Below, one piece after another: positions 21,916 through 32,500 of a stretch of 64,000 bases of DNA; positions within the stretch are counted from its first letter, which is position 1; each line of letters begins with the position of its first letter. Position numbers and translations under genes: made by a program. This DNA is from Zygnema cylindricum (Eukaryota; Streptophyta; Zygnematophyceae; Zygnematales; Zygnemataceae): positions 16,616 through 80,615 of the forward strand of contig JBBHKE010001460.1 in NCBI GenBank assembly GCA_037447655.1, read 5' to 3'. Below the pieces are notes generated by a model. The model was not told the origin of the DNA. It saw nothing but the letters and a program-made list of their open reading frames with translations, and did not search any database.

Positions 21916-23328
21916 TTAAAACTGTATCGCATTGTGTATCGGAATATGGTTGAAATCTTCATCCGAGCCAGCAAAATATCCGTGGCTTCCTCGACCATTT
22001 CCGCAACCAAAACCACGACCACGGCCGCCTCTTCCCCTTCTATCTGAGTTCCCTTCACTTCTATCAAAACATTGTGTACTAACATGTCCCCATCGCTGAC
22101 ACACGTAACACTGTTTTTGAAGATCCGGACAATATGTTGCAAAATGTCCCAATTTATGACATTTGTAGTATGTCACATTAGCATCAGTCTGATTGCCACT
22201 AGCACCTGCATTGTGTATGCCTCCTCTAGCTCCTCTACCAGTACCGCCTTTACCTCTAAAGGATCTACCACCCCCTCTTCCATTGAGTAAATTCAAAGCC
22301 GCATCTGTGGCAACATTAAGAGGGGCAGATTCACCAAATGAAATTGATTCCTTCACTCTACTTTTTCCATCTCTCGTCTTATCCACCCTCTTTAAGTAAC
22401 TCACCGCGTATTTGTACGAAGCCCTTTTGTTTGATTGAATAATGTCACTCGGAGTACGAAGGTACTCGAGAAGAACGTTCAAAAACACTTGCAACTTGTG
22501 GTCTTCGTCTAACATTCGTCCAAGATTGGTTAGCTGCTCCACAAGAATATTCAACCTTTTTACAGCATTGTCAATAGATTCATTTTCCTTGAATCGAAAC
22601 TGAATGAGTTCATGGAAGACAAATTGCTCATTATCCTCGACCCCTTTCTCAAATTGATTCTCTAAACCTACCCCACATTCATGAGCACTTCCATAAGCTA
22701 GAAAATGATCTAAAACTGAACCATGGCAACTTTGCATCAAACCGTTAGTAGCCGCGATATCTTTTTGTTTCCATGATTTCCTACCAAGGGGATCTTTCGG
22801 TTCCCTCTCCTCTTCATTCACAATTTGCCACGAATTTTTCAAAATTAATTCTCCCTTAATATATTTATTCCATACAGCATAATTCGAGCCATTAAACAAC
22901 ACAGTTTTTCCAGACATACGAAAATTCCTCTCAACTTCGACCTCCCTACCAAGATCTAAATCCTCTTCCACATCCATTTTCCCTTTCCATTTACGAATCT
23001 TCTCCCTCTTTTTCTTTTTACCTTCACCTTCGGAGTCACTTTCATCACCATCATCATCCGGATCTGGATCCTGATCACCAAATACTTCCATCTGGCCCTT
23101 TTGAACAGCCGAGAGCCGTTCATCGAAAGTTCGAACAAGTCCATCAAAAAACATTCGAAGTTGCTCCTCTGACAAAGTCACATTAACATTAGTTTCCTTC
23201 TTTTTCAGTCCAAACGGATCACTGGGGAGGACCCCATCAAATTGTTCGCCACTGAAGCCTTTCTCACTCGGTTCCGGCGATGTGTCACGTTGCTCAGGTG
23301 GAGGAGTAAAAGTCGGTGCAAAGACCAA
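21916..23328 (-). CDS. gag: TRG-1 gag protein with zinc knuckles
   Basis: A 470-codon open frame. The first 120 residues are acidic and then lysine-rich (DPDPDDDGDESDSEGEGKKKK), probably disordered. The copia gag core follows, with VLFNGSNYAVWNKYIKGEL near residue 145, FRFKENESIDNAVKRLN near 270 and QVFLNVLLEYLRTP near 305. An RG-rich stretch precedes two nucleic-acid-binding knuckles: the first (KCHKLGHFATYC) has lost its first cysteine, and the second (CYVCQRWGHVSTQC) is intact. An RGRG-rich tail follows. The annotated start is a TTG. An ATG at 23333 is in another frame and the first in-frame ATG is at 23154, so the true start is uncertain. Confidence 0.8.
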   Translation of the reverse strand: MVFAPTFTPPPEQRDTSPEPSEKGFSGEQFDGVLPSDPFGLKKKETNVNVTLSEEQLRMFFDGLVRTFDERLSAVQKGQMEVFGDQDPDPDDDGDESDSEGEGKKKKREKIRKWKGKMDVEEDLDLGREVEVERNFRMSGKTVLFNGSNYAVWNKYIKGELILKNSWQIVNEEEREPKDPLGRKSWKQKDIAATNGLMQSCHGSVLDHFLAYGSAHECGVGLENQFEKGVEDNEQFVFHELIQFRFKENESIDNAVKRLNILVEQLTNLGRMLDEDHKLQVFLNVLLEYLRTPSDIIQSNKRASYKYAVSYLKRVDKTRDGKSRVKESISFGESAPLNVATDAALNLLNGRGGGRSFRGKGGTGRGARGGIHNAGASGNQTDANVTYYKCHKLGHFATYCPDLQKQCYVCQRWGHVSTQCFDRSEGNSDRRGRGGRGRGFGCGNGRGSHGYFAGSDEDFNHIPIHNAIQF

Positions 23329-23407
23329 ACATGTTTCTTTTTCTTCCCCAAAATAGCAACACTAGCCAAATTCTACTCACAAAATATTCTACAACCTCAA
23401 TAGCAAG

Positions 23408-23423
23408 ACCTGCTCCGATACCA
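23408..23423 (-). promoter_or_regulatory. TRG-1 primer-binding site
   Basis: On the minus strand TGGTATCGGAGCAGG follows the 5' LTR end after two bases. It matches the classical plant site TGGTATCAGAGC, complementary to the 3' end of tRNA-iMet, with one change. This differs from the half-tRNA sites of the copia elements around it. Confidence 0.85.
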
Positions 23424-23425
23424 AT

Positions 23426-24218
23426 TGTTGATGACAAAATAGGATCGACTCACTTCACAAACAATAAACGAAGATGATGCACAACGGAAGCTTACACACA
23501 AATAAAACGCATTCACCTCATAACATTTTACATCGATAAAATATAAATATATTAAGCCGAGGCTTTTCCAAAACAATCTCACTCTTACCAATCTAACTCA
23601 CTCAGATATCTAACTCACATTGAACAATTACTCTCACTCACACTCACAATTAATACATTTGATGGATGATTGATGTATTTTCTAACTCTACTCACTCACT
23701 TAATACTCACTACAAAGACAAAGAACAAATACACCTGAAATCAAAACATTGCAAACAGTCCTTAAATAAAACGACCAGATGCACTCCGAGTGCGCCTGCC
23801 ATAGTCGGCAACATCAAGCTACCTCTTACACTAACAAATATTCTCTGTGCAGTCTGACAAATCTGCTCTCTGTGAACTAAGCAAAATGTGGCAAGATCGT
23901 TGCAGGATCGAAGTAGCATCGGTCGTACAAAGGTATTGCCGCTTCGTCGTACACATAAAATATTCACGCGGAAGAAAATATTGTGTCACGCTTCACGAAC
24001 ATGTAATATTTCACGGACGCCTAATCGCGCTTCGCGAACCAACATTCATTCGAAAGCGTCCCACGTCCGATTCGTACAAATGAATCGACAAGTACCGTAC
24101 CGAACATAGACGCAAACCGACACATGTATCAAACGAAACAAAACATAACTGACGCGAACCGAACAAATTATTGGACGGCGCGATTTCGGCCGATGCCGAT
24201 TCGCCCAATATCCTAACA
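23426..24218 (-). repeat. TRG-1 5' LTR
   Basis: It spans TGTTGATGAC to TATCCTAACA on the plus strand. It is the partner of 20745-21535 with scattered substitutions and small indels. Directly after it, AAAAA and then TATCTGAATTTGCTC resume LTR-X. Confidence 0.9.
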
Positions 24219-24735
24219 AAAAAAATATCTGAATTTGCTCCCCTGGGCAGTAAGTTATGGCTAGCCAAAGATGGCATATAAATACAAAAAGTCACCTACG
24301 GAGAGGCGCCTCAAAAACACTAAGTTTTAACCTTGTACTAACTACTACTAAACCCTAGACGAATGAGATGAATGTACAGTACAAAAAGGTACAGTAGCGG
24401 ATGTACATCTTGTACGACCATTGTACGGCATGGCCTTCTAGTTGACGCCTCTTGGCTTGGGAGCCATGGTTCCTCCTCCCATCTTCTCCGGTGGCCAATG
24501 ATTCCTTGCCTTGTGGTATTGTGTGACACTGTCACCGATAACCGCCAAAAGTTCATTCCGGACTGGCGGTATGAATGTCGACCGTCTAATCGCGTTAACT
24601 TGTGGGGTTCGATCCGCGTCCGTGCAATTCATACGTTTATATGTACAGCGTAGTCCGTTCTTTCCGTTAAATGAATTAGTCGATGTGAAACTCTTTAAAT
24701 ACTTATCGCGTCCCATATGTGTATCGATCCTTTAC

Positions 24736-25344
24736 GCTTTCTAAAGTCACACAAATTGAGCTAAATAAACACCCAACATTTACAATATCATGTTTTTTCC
24801 TTCTCTAAAATGGTTTGTCGACAAAAATAAAGATAGAAAGTGCATCAAAATAAAAAGTGGATGATCTATAGCATGATTATTACCCCAAGGATCTCATATG
24901 GAGACATACTAATGATAAAAGGTTATACTGTCCCTAAAAAGTATATAGAACCAACAACCAGAAAGGTTGATCTACAAATTATCCCATTAAAGCTTAGGAG
25001 ATTCATTCGTGAATATTCACCACTTTTATTTTAGAACCAACCACACAAGTTGTTGGGAATTTTCCAGTCAACTTCCAAACATCAACTTTGTAACAAACTA
25101 TTTTATACCCATTTTCTTGTCTATGAGCGAGCTTGCTAATGTTTACACAATGTTTAAGAAAAGTTTAAATTGTATTTGTTAAAAATAGGGCAAGAATTGA
25201 CAACAATATAGAATCTACACAAGATTCGATAAAGCTTCTTGAAGATTAGATAGAGATTCGAAAGTTAATAAACGATTAGCGATTACAATTTTTTGGTAAG
25301 TTATTCAAGAAGATTAAAATATATGTCTCTGTGTGCCATAATAA
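24736..25344. other. No gene recognised
   Basis: AT-rich unique-looking sequence. The 64-codon forward frame at 24840-25034 has no recognisable domain. TAA at 25342-25344 is the target site of the next element. Confidence 0.4.
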
Positions 25345-26084
25345 GGGTATTTTTATGTCTTTTTCCTCTAAAACTTAGCGTCGTACCGGTTAAGTTACAA
25401 CCATACAAAGAAATCTAAAAAAGTAGAAGTACATTTTCCGTGATCGTCAAACTTAGAATGTACTACATGTTATCGTCTTGTGTTTTTTTACTCACGACCT
25501 CGTCTTGAAACGTCATCTTCAAACTTTATTTCAAAACACATCGTCAGTGTGTTTTAAATCGAAGTATCGTCTGCCCACAAATTGTAAAACAGCGTCGCAC
25601 GTGTCAATAGGTTTCATTTTTTTTTGATGATTTCAAACGACGAGGAAAAGTTCACGATTTGTTTTGTTTCGTCCGTTTACGCTCAGTTCGACGAAGAAAA
25701 TTACACAGTTTGTTTTGTTTTGTATGTTTGTGTGTAGTACGGAGCTTTTTTTGGGTCTCTAGATTCCGATGCCATTTCACGTCAACCAGACTGGAGACGT
25801 TAAGGCAAAGCGCATCTTCTTCAACCATGAAAGGACACAAGATGGACGGCGATACGTTTACAATGTCACGGAAAGACATGCGACGTCACAAGGTGTTACA
25901 AAAAATAACGTGCTACAACACAAATTGTAGACGTTGACAACCGTCACGGTATTGTCGACGTGTACAATCGTCACAGACGTAAGTTACAATTTCGTTCTTA
26001 CACATTGGGACACTTAAAAAACAGTGTACGGAGAATCTGGGCCAAAATACAAAGTAAGTTCGCTAAGTATATGGGGACATACAC
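25345..26084. mobile_element. PIF/Harbinger-like non-autonomous transposon (740 bp)
   Basis: It is flanked by TAA on both sides (25342-25344 and 26085-26087). Its body matches 13878-14619 in inverse orientation, with GTTTTGTTTCGTCCGTTTACG-like and GATGCCATTTCACG segments in the same relative order. Ends are decayed (GGGTATTTTTATGTC and GGGGACATACAC). It is head to head with the next element and shares one TAA. Confidence 0.55.
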
Positions 26085-26087
26085 TAA

Positions 26088-27035
26088 GGGGGTGCCCCCA
26101 TGTTTTAAAGTATATACTTTTCTCTGTCTTTTTGCCCTTTTTTTCAGGGAACTTTGACAAAAACTTTAGCCGTACGAAAAAATCATTTTTACCAAAGTAG
26201 AGTGAAAGTCAAATTATACTTTGAATGTACGGCGTGTTTGTCGTCATGTAAATGCATTTTGGCGTTTCCCCCTTTTCGACCCCTGGGCAAGAGAATCCAA
26301 CCCAAAAAAAACTTCTTCCAAAATCACCTCGAGGGGGTGATTTTAGCTCAGGTACCGCCCAAACAGCGAATGAAAAACGAACCACGCACGCGCCACACGA
26401 TTTGTAAAATTTTTGGACGAGGGAGAGTCCTCGCTATTTTGATCCGTGGCCATCACGCGCTATGTACGGAAAAAAATTTGTAGGGGTCTAGGACTTCCAC
26501 TTGCATTCATGGGTCCTTTGCATAATTTTTCGCCGTCGTCGCCTCTCCTCTCTCCCTCTTACACTATCGAATGTATCTCACACTTTTTAAAATGATACAC
26601 GACAATATTGGTATAAAATGAAAGATATTTTAAAAATATTTTTTCTGACATTTTTTAGGTCTTTTTTAATGGCAAGTCGAGTGAGAAAAGTAGAAAAAAC
26701 GAAATCGGAAAACCATGGCGGGAAGTTCTTGAATCCGTGACGTCGACGTTGTCACAAGCGAGCGTGACGTCACAATGTTACCAAACCCGAAACGTCTACA
26801 ATTTCACAAAAATCTAGACGTCTACAACTGTCGCTATTTTTGTTGGCGTCACTAATCGTCGGAAGTTTCGTAGTCGCCTTCAATCGTCACAAAGTTGTAC
26901 CTACGTCTTCAAACGTCACATGTCAAAGTTCCGATTTCATTTTCGCACATTGGGACGCTCTTCAAAGTAGTACGGAGAATCTTCACTACAGTCCAAAATA
27001 CTTTATCAAAGTACCGATTACATGGGGACACCCCC
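26088..27035. mobile_element. PIF/Harbinger-like non-autonomous transposon (948 bp)
   Basis: The termini GGGGGTGCCCCCATG and CATGGGGACACCCCC are inverse with one mismatch. TAA at 26085-26087 and 27036-27038 is the 3-bp target duplication. Its last 230 bp recur at 36947-37172. Forward frames at 26154-26483 and 26840-27091 have no transposase motif. Confidence 0.75.
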
Positions 27036-27038
27036 TAA

Positions 27039-29520
27039 GGGGCTTGTTCCTTTGGGAACCGAGGAGTGGGGGCTCCGACTCCTTAAAGTAGGAATCCTGC
27101 TCTCGGATTGGTTGGATTTTTCAATGCGGACACCGAAACCGAAGGCCTTCGGTCTCAAGTCTCAACGGCAAAACTTCATTAATGAGCATTGGCGGATTCA
27201 CTCCACGGTCCTATGCGATATCTTTCTGTAACTGTTCCGAGCTTACGTGTACAGATTCGACGAACAAGTCCTTTTGCTCAGTTTTATTTATAAAAAGTAC
27301 TCTGCAAATCAAGTCGGTCAGTACATTTAGGTACTTGTTTCCAATATTTAGCAGTTACATACATCCGCGTCAACTGACATTCTCACAGCCCCGAAGTAGA
27401 TATATGCAATCGTGTGGAATCTCAGAAGATTCCCTTCAAAGGTTCCTTGTTTCCGACAGCCGCTTGTTTGGTGTGGTTTGCCACTGCAAGCAACTCCATA
27501 AACTATCTCAATTTTCCGTTTCCAGCTGAAAATTTACAATTCGTGAAGTAATTAGGTGGTACGGACGAAGTCATTTTACAGTACGGATGAAGTCATGTGG
27601 TAGTACGGACTTCTGAATCATTGCTCTGAAAAAATGTTTTTTTTTTTGAAAAAAATACGAAAGTCGCTTGATTTCCTTTTTATTCATGTATTGACCAGGA
27701 TTACTGTGCCATGGCCATTGACAAAAAATAAAAGTTATTCAAGCGTCGATATAAAATTTCAAAATTCAAGGATACAATCTCGAAGTTCATTGATGTTCAC
27801 CCAATGCATTGCGAGTCGCAAGCGTGTAAAGTCACACGTGGCATGAACTGGTTCCAGCGGTGTAGCTTCCGTGATTTCTGGTTCGCTCTCTCGCTAACCT
27901 GGACCTCCGAACCAGTGCAGAAAAAGTACAGCTTGGGATTAAATATAATAACTTGCTCGCCGTCCGCTGACACAAGCCTCGTATCTTGGTATCGTCACGT
28001 CACACATCGACCCGATCCAGTACAATACGCAGCACAGTTGCTGATTAATTATGCAACTTTCAGATCCACCGGTCAAAATCACTGTTAAACAATCACCAAA
28101 CGACGAATCACATGCATGAATTTCTGTGACAATTGACGTTCAAATTTTTGTATTTCTCGGAAAAAAACCGTTTTCTTTTGTGACAGCCGTAAGTCCAGGT
28201 CCACTCCGACCGCCGGGCCGTGGGAATCCCCTCTGACCACGCAATGCGGGCCGACTCTAGCGGCAGTGGCCGTCTGCACGTTGCGGGGACGCCCCCCTTG
28301 GAACTTGCCGAGCGAGACTGTGGCCTTGTTAGTCCTCATCCGCGGGAGCCAATCGCGTCGCTTCACGAGGATGTCTGGCATCTACAGTACTGTACTAACG
28401 TTACGGAACTGTTTCGTATCTGCTCCTGACATAATATAATGTTGGCGACCTAATTTTTATGTGAGACCCGATTTTGCGCGCACGGTCACGAATCACCGAG
28501 GAGAAAAATATTATTTGAACCATATATACTTATATAGTAGATGATTGTGGACGACGATTGACCGGTGATATATCACTTTAAATCGTGTGGAGAAGTCCCC
28601 TCAGAAACTGCAAAAACAAACTTTCAACGGTGGATTTCAAGGCCGGCAGAGACGACAGCAGCTGCCGGCCGTCCGCAGAAAAAAATATACTGGATTTTAA
28701 ATTTCCAGCTGACGACTCAAAACAAATTTTGGTGGATCTCCAAACAGATACAGGCCGAACAAGACAAGAGGTCGAAAGATGCAGGAGGCTAAAGGTTGGA
28801 GAGAGGCCACGCTCCAGAGCAGCTGATCCTAATGAATTTTCGCACAATTTCATATTTCTTTTATTTTCGGTCTTCTTCATAACGCCACTGCTTTTGAAGT
28901 GGCGCAACTGAGTCTTACAAGCTTACAAGTTCTCCCTTACAGTTGATATCTTTGAAGATGCGTTTGACGCCCGGCCACTATCACAGATTGTGGCTGTCCT
29001 CTCACTTTTTAAGGTTTTAAACAGTCAACGAAGACAAGTTTACAGGAATATACGAATACGTATACTTGAATCTCTGCTGGATTGACAGGTAGGAACAGTT
29101 TTCATGGAATGACTGAGAAAGCGCGGTTTTGTTTCGTTGTGACAGTCCGGTTGAGCCTGTTTGTGTTGAAGTTTGCAGGTTCAAGGTTAGTTTGGTATTG
29201 TGATGTCTATGTAGGGCAAATGAGACTTGAACGTGACGAACACATATGTATTTTTTAAAGGAACAAAGAGGAGAGTTTGTGGTTGACATGTTGGATCCGC
29301 CATCTCAATCCACTGACGTTATAATTTATTGATCGCGCAAGTTGGGAGTCAGAGTTCCAGGCCTTTCTGATTTTGTCTTTTTATTTTGGTGAAGTTTTCC
29401 AGCCAGACTTGTAGTCCAAATTGCTTTGCCGTTTGATTTTCATGTTATTTCATTGTTTCATTTAATTTCATGTTTTACCCATGCAGGCAATATTAGGACG
29501 CTCTGCAATATTGTTGAATT
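27039..29520. other. Upstream region of the MGDG synthase gene
   Basis: No coding region is recognised. Short tandem GTACGGANGAAGTCAT units occur at 27550-27590. A GC-richer block lies at 28160-28420, and overlapping antisense frames at 28578-28911 exclude each other. An acceptor-like CCCATGCAG at 29478-29486, just before the start codon, suggests a 5'-UTR intron, so the promoter may lie well upstream; this is inference. Confidence 0.4.
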
Positions 29521-32500
29521 ATGAATCCGCAAAAACTATCCGTGTCTGTTGAAGTACCTGAGAAGAAAGATATTCTCAACGAGGAGTCTATACAGAATGA
29601 GGGCGAATATATACAGAAGCATGTGCTGATCATGATGACTGATACTGGCGGCGGACACAGAGCTAGTGCTGAAGCAATTAAGCAAGCTTTTGAACAGGAG
29701 TTTGGTGATAGATATGAGGTCAGTGACAGATACTTTTATCTGAAAAAGCATCATTTAGCATTGATTTCCATATTTTAATGTAATTTTTTCATGCATTGCA
29801 TTGTCTGGAACACATACGCATATCTCTTCTTCACCAGTTTCAGCAATAAAGGACACCATGTATTAGTAGCATTTATGTTTTTTTTCTCCTTGAAATCATT
29901 TTTTCTCCGATTTTCATTTGGAGACTGCCAAATGGAGGGTGAGAATCTTACCTTTGCATCAAAACCTTTGGATTAATAATCTGACAAGTGTGTACGGAGG
30001 AAAGTGTGCTTCATGTCAAAAATAATATTAACTCTAATAGATACACAGTGTAGCCAGCATTGTTGCAATGCCAGGGAAGAAAAGGAAAGGCATGTTAGCA
30101 GGCTCTTGGTAACATAGTTGAACCTGCGGAAAAAAATGGAAACTCTGTGTAGTTTCCTTGTTGTAAATGCGCAGTATACTTGTAATAACAGTTTAGTATG
30201 CGTATAGTACAGGGCAAGAGCATCCGATTTCTTTCACACTTTTGAACTATGCTTGATAACATCTACTTCAAATATTTTATTTTTTTGTATTTCCATCTAT
30301 GGACGGGGGCTAATTGTCATCTCCAGGGAAGGCCAGACGTTAAAGGTGATGGTGCATATCATTTTGGAAAAAGTGATTAAGGTTTCATTAAATCATTGTG
30401 ATACGCTTAGATTTTTTGGTAGTTTGATTATAAGAGAATCTATACAACAAGTACACTGTCTTTCGCTGTCAGTGTAAAAATAACTGTTAGTATTAAAGTG
30501 AAACTTTTGCAGAGTGACGTGGCCACTTGTAGTCCACACCCTTGAATAGTGTTATTTACACTCTGTTATGATCTTCACAAAAAAAAAAGCGCAAATGGGC
30601 AGTGTACTTAGGTAGGGTGTAAGCTACATTTGATGACTTGTCATGTGCATTTTGACTTTGGCAATTTTGCAGGTATCAGTTATAGATTTTTGGAAGGATC
30701 ATACGCCTTGGCCTTTAAAGCATATTGTTGACAGTTATGATTTTATGGTTAAGCATGAGTTCTTGTGGAAAGCTACGTTCAACTTTTACAAGAATCCAGC
30801 AATGCACCAGACACATTTGTCGGTTGCGGCAGCACTTGCAGCAAAGTAAGGTTCTCTCCCCCCCCCTTCCTTCCTTCCCCTCCCCCTTCCTTCCCCCCTC
30901 CCTCCTCTGCCTCTCTCTTCCTACTTCCTCTCCCTTACAAGCTGATGTTTTTTGGTTTTCTGTTTTGACTGACAGGCTGACAAAGTTGGAATTTCTTTGC
31001 TGTCACCACTTGATGGAGCTATTTTCTCATTTCTTATTGCTAGCTATAAAAAAATGATTTTTTTAGAGTAATGATGGGCGCGGTAGCATGTCCTTTTCAA
31101 TGCCATGGTTGGGGAATTACAAGAGGGCGTTCTTGAGCCTTTATAAACACTAGAAAAAAATGTAGTTTTCCACTTGCTGGTTACTTGTGAAGTGAGTGGA
31201 GAGTTTGGGCAATTTCGCAAGCAGTCTTATAATCACACGTGTTATTAAGTTTTGTGTTTTGTGGGTACAGGGATTTCAGATAGAAGGCACATTTGGGGCC
31301 GATTTACTGGTCACTGTCTGCAATTTAAACTAAGTACTTTTCAAAAGCTGTGTAGGGCATGTTTGAGTTGCTTGTTTTCACATTCGGACAATTGTAACAT
31401 TTTTCTTTTTCTTAATGTTTGCAGAAAGGTCGCAGAAGGTTTCAGAATGCATCAGCCAGACATTGTCGTGAGCGTTCATCCTCTGATGCAACAAATTCCA
31501 CTTCAAATAATGCAGTCCATGGGCCTCCTTCAAAATATTCCTTTCACTAGTGTAGTGACTGACTTGAGCACATGTCATCCAACATGGTAAGCATTCCAAT
31601 TTCATGACCTCTATAAATGAGTCGGTGGGATGAGTCATTAGCACGTCAGTTTTCGTTCATTCATTCATTCATCAGTATCGAGGAGGTGAATGCAAGGGTG
31701 TTCACCCAGCCACATTGATTCTGAAGGTTGCAAACCATTTCTAAAGCTATCTGTTGCATGCCGACTATGTCCATATTCTCCGTTATTTGGATAGATTTTT
31801 GTCAGTCGGAACTCCTTTTGCTGTGTTATTTAAAAGTGTACTGGCTTTGATTCGTAGTCTTCAAGGCTAGGACGGACCCTTTTGATTTTACAACAGATTT
31901 TATGTGTTAAGGTGTGCTTTAGGAGTTCTTTGTTTCAAAATGAAATTCTTTCGGTCATGCAAGTTATATCAAGTGTAGACATGAACTTGCTAAAGGAAGT
32001 GAATCACCTAAAAACTCTAATTATATTGTGGATGCTATATAAAACCTAGTAGTTAGTCCCTTTGATGTCGGTAAGCATATCTGGTAATGCAATACAAGAA
32101 GTCAGACATGCTTACAAATCTTCTTAAATTACTTTGTCGTATTTGTCTTTCCTCGATTCTTGTTCTTCCCAGGTTTCATAAGCTGACAACAATGTGCTTC
32201 TGCCCAACGAAAGAAGTTGCTGACCAGGCCTCAAAATGTGGCCTCAAACAAAATCAAATTAAAGTGTTTGGTTTGCCAATTCGACCATCGTTTTCTCGTG
32301 AAACAGCACCAAAGGTTTGTAACCACGTGCAATCCAAGTGTGTGACATCATTCAAAGTATTCTGTTTTGTGTCGAAATGCCTTCCATGTATGAGTCGGAT
32401 CATATAGACAGTGCTCGCTGTACTTTGGAGAAAAACACCATTAAACAATGTTTCTGGTTTCATATGTTTAAGTGGCACATAAAGAAGCGAACTCTGTTGG

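Larger units (their letters stand above)
20745..24218 (-). mobile_element. TRG-1: complete gag-only LTR retrotransposon
   Basis: LTRs of 791 bp (20745-21535) and 793 bp (23426-24218) begin TGTTAGGATA and end TCAACA or TAACA on the minus strand. A conventional tRNA-Met primer site lies next to the 5' LTR, and a GAGGGGGA purine tract lies next to the 3' LTR. AAAAA flanks both sides as the target duplication. The 1.9-kb interior encodes only a gag protein and has no pol, so mobility would need proteins from a related element. LTR identity appears near 90%, so it is not brand new, yet the 470-codon frame is unbroken. Confidence 0.9.
20575..24735 (-). repeat. LTR-X copy (iii), 5' LTR of COPIA-X, split by TRG-1
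   Basis: The two halves, 20575-20744 and 24219 to about 24735, join into one LTR that matches the copy at 62973-63640. The match passes through AAAAA, the 5-bp target duplication of TRG-1. It contains the gag ATG at 20594-20592, seven codons before the LTR end. The outer boundary is approximate because the TGTTAG start is degraded here. Confidence 0.7.

Noticed and set aside
28578-28911. Two antisense frames of about 108 codons
   Set aside because: They mirror each other across the same DNA, neither has a recognisable motif, and no intron signals link them to the MGD gene.
28440-29520. Upstream coding exon for a plastid transit peptide of MGDG synthase
   Set aside because: No Ser/Thr-rich frame joined to a convincing donor was found; only an acceptor-like site near 29486 is visible, which is not enough to call an exon.
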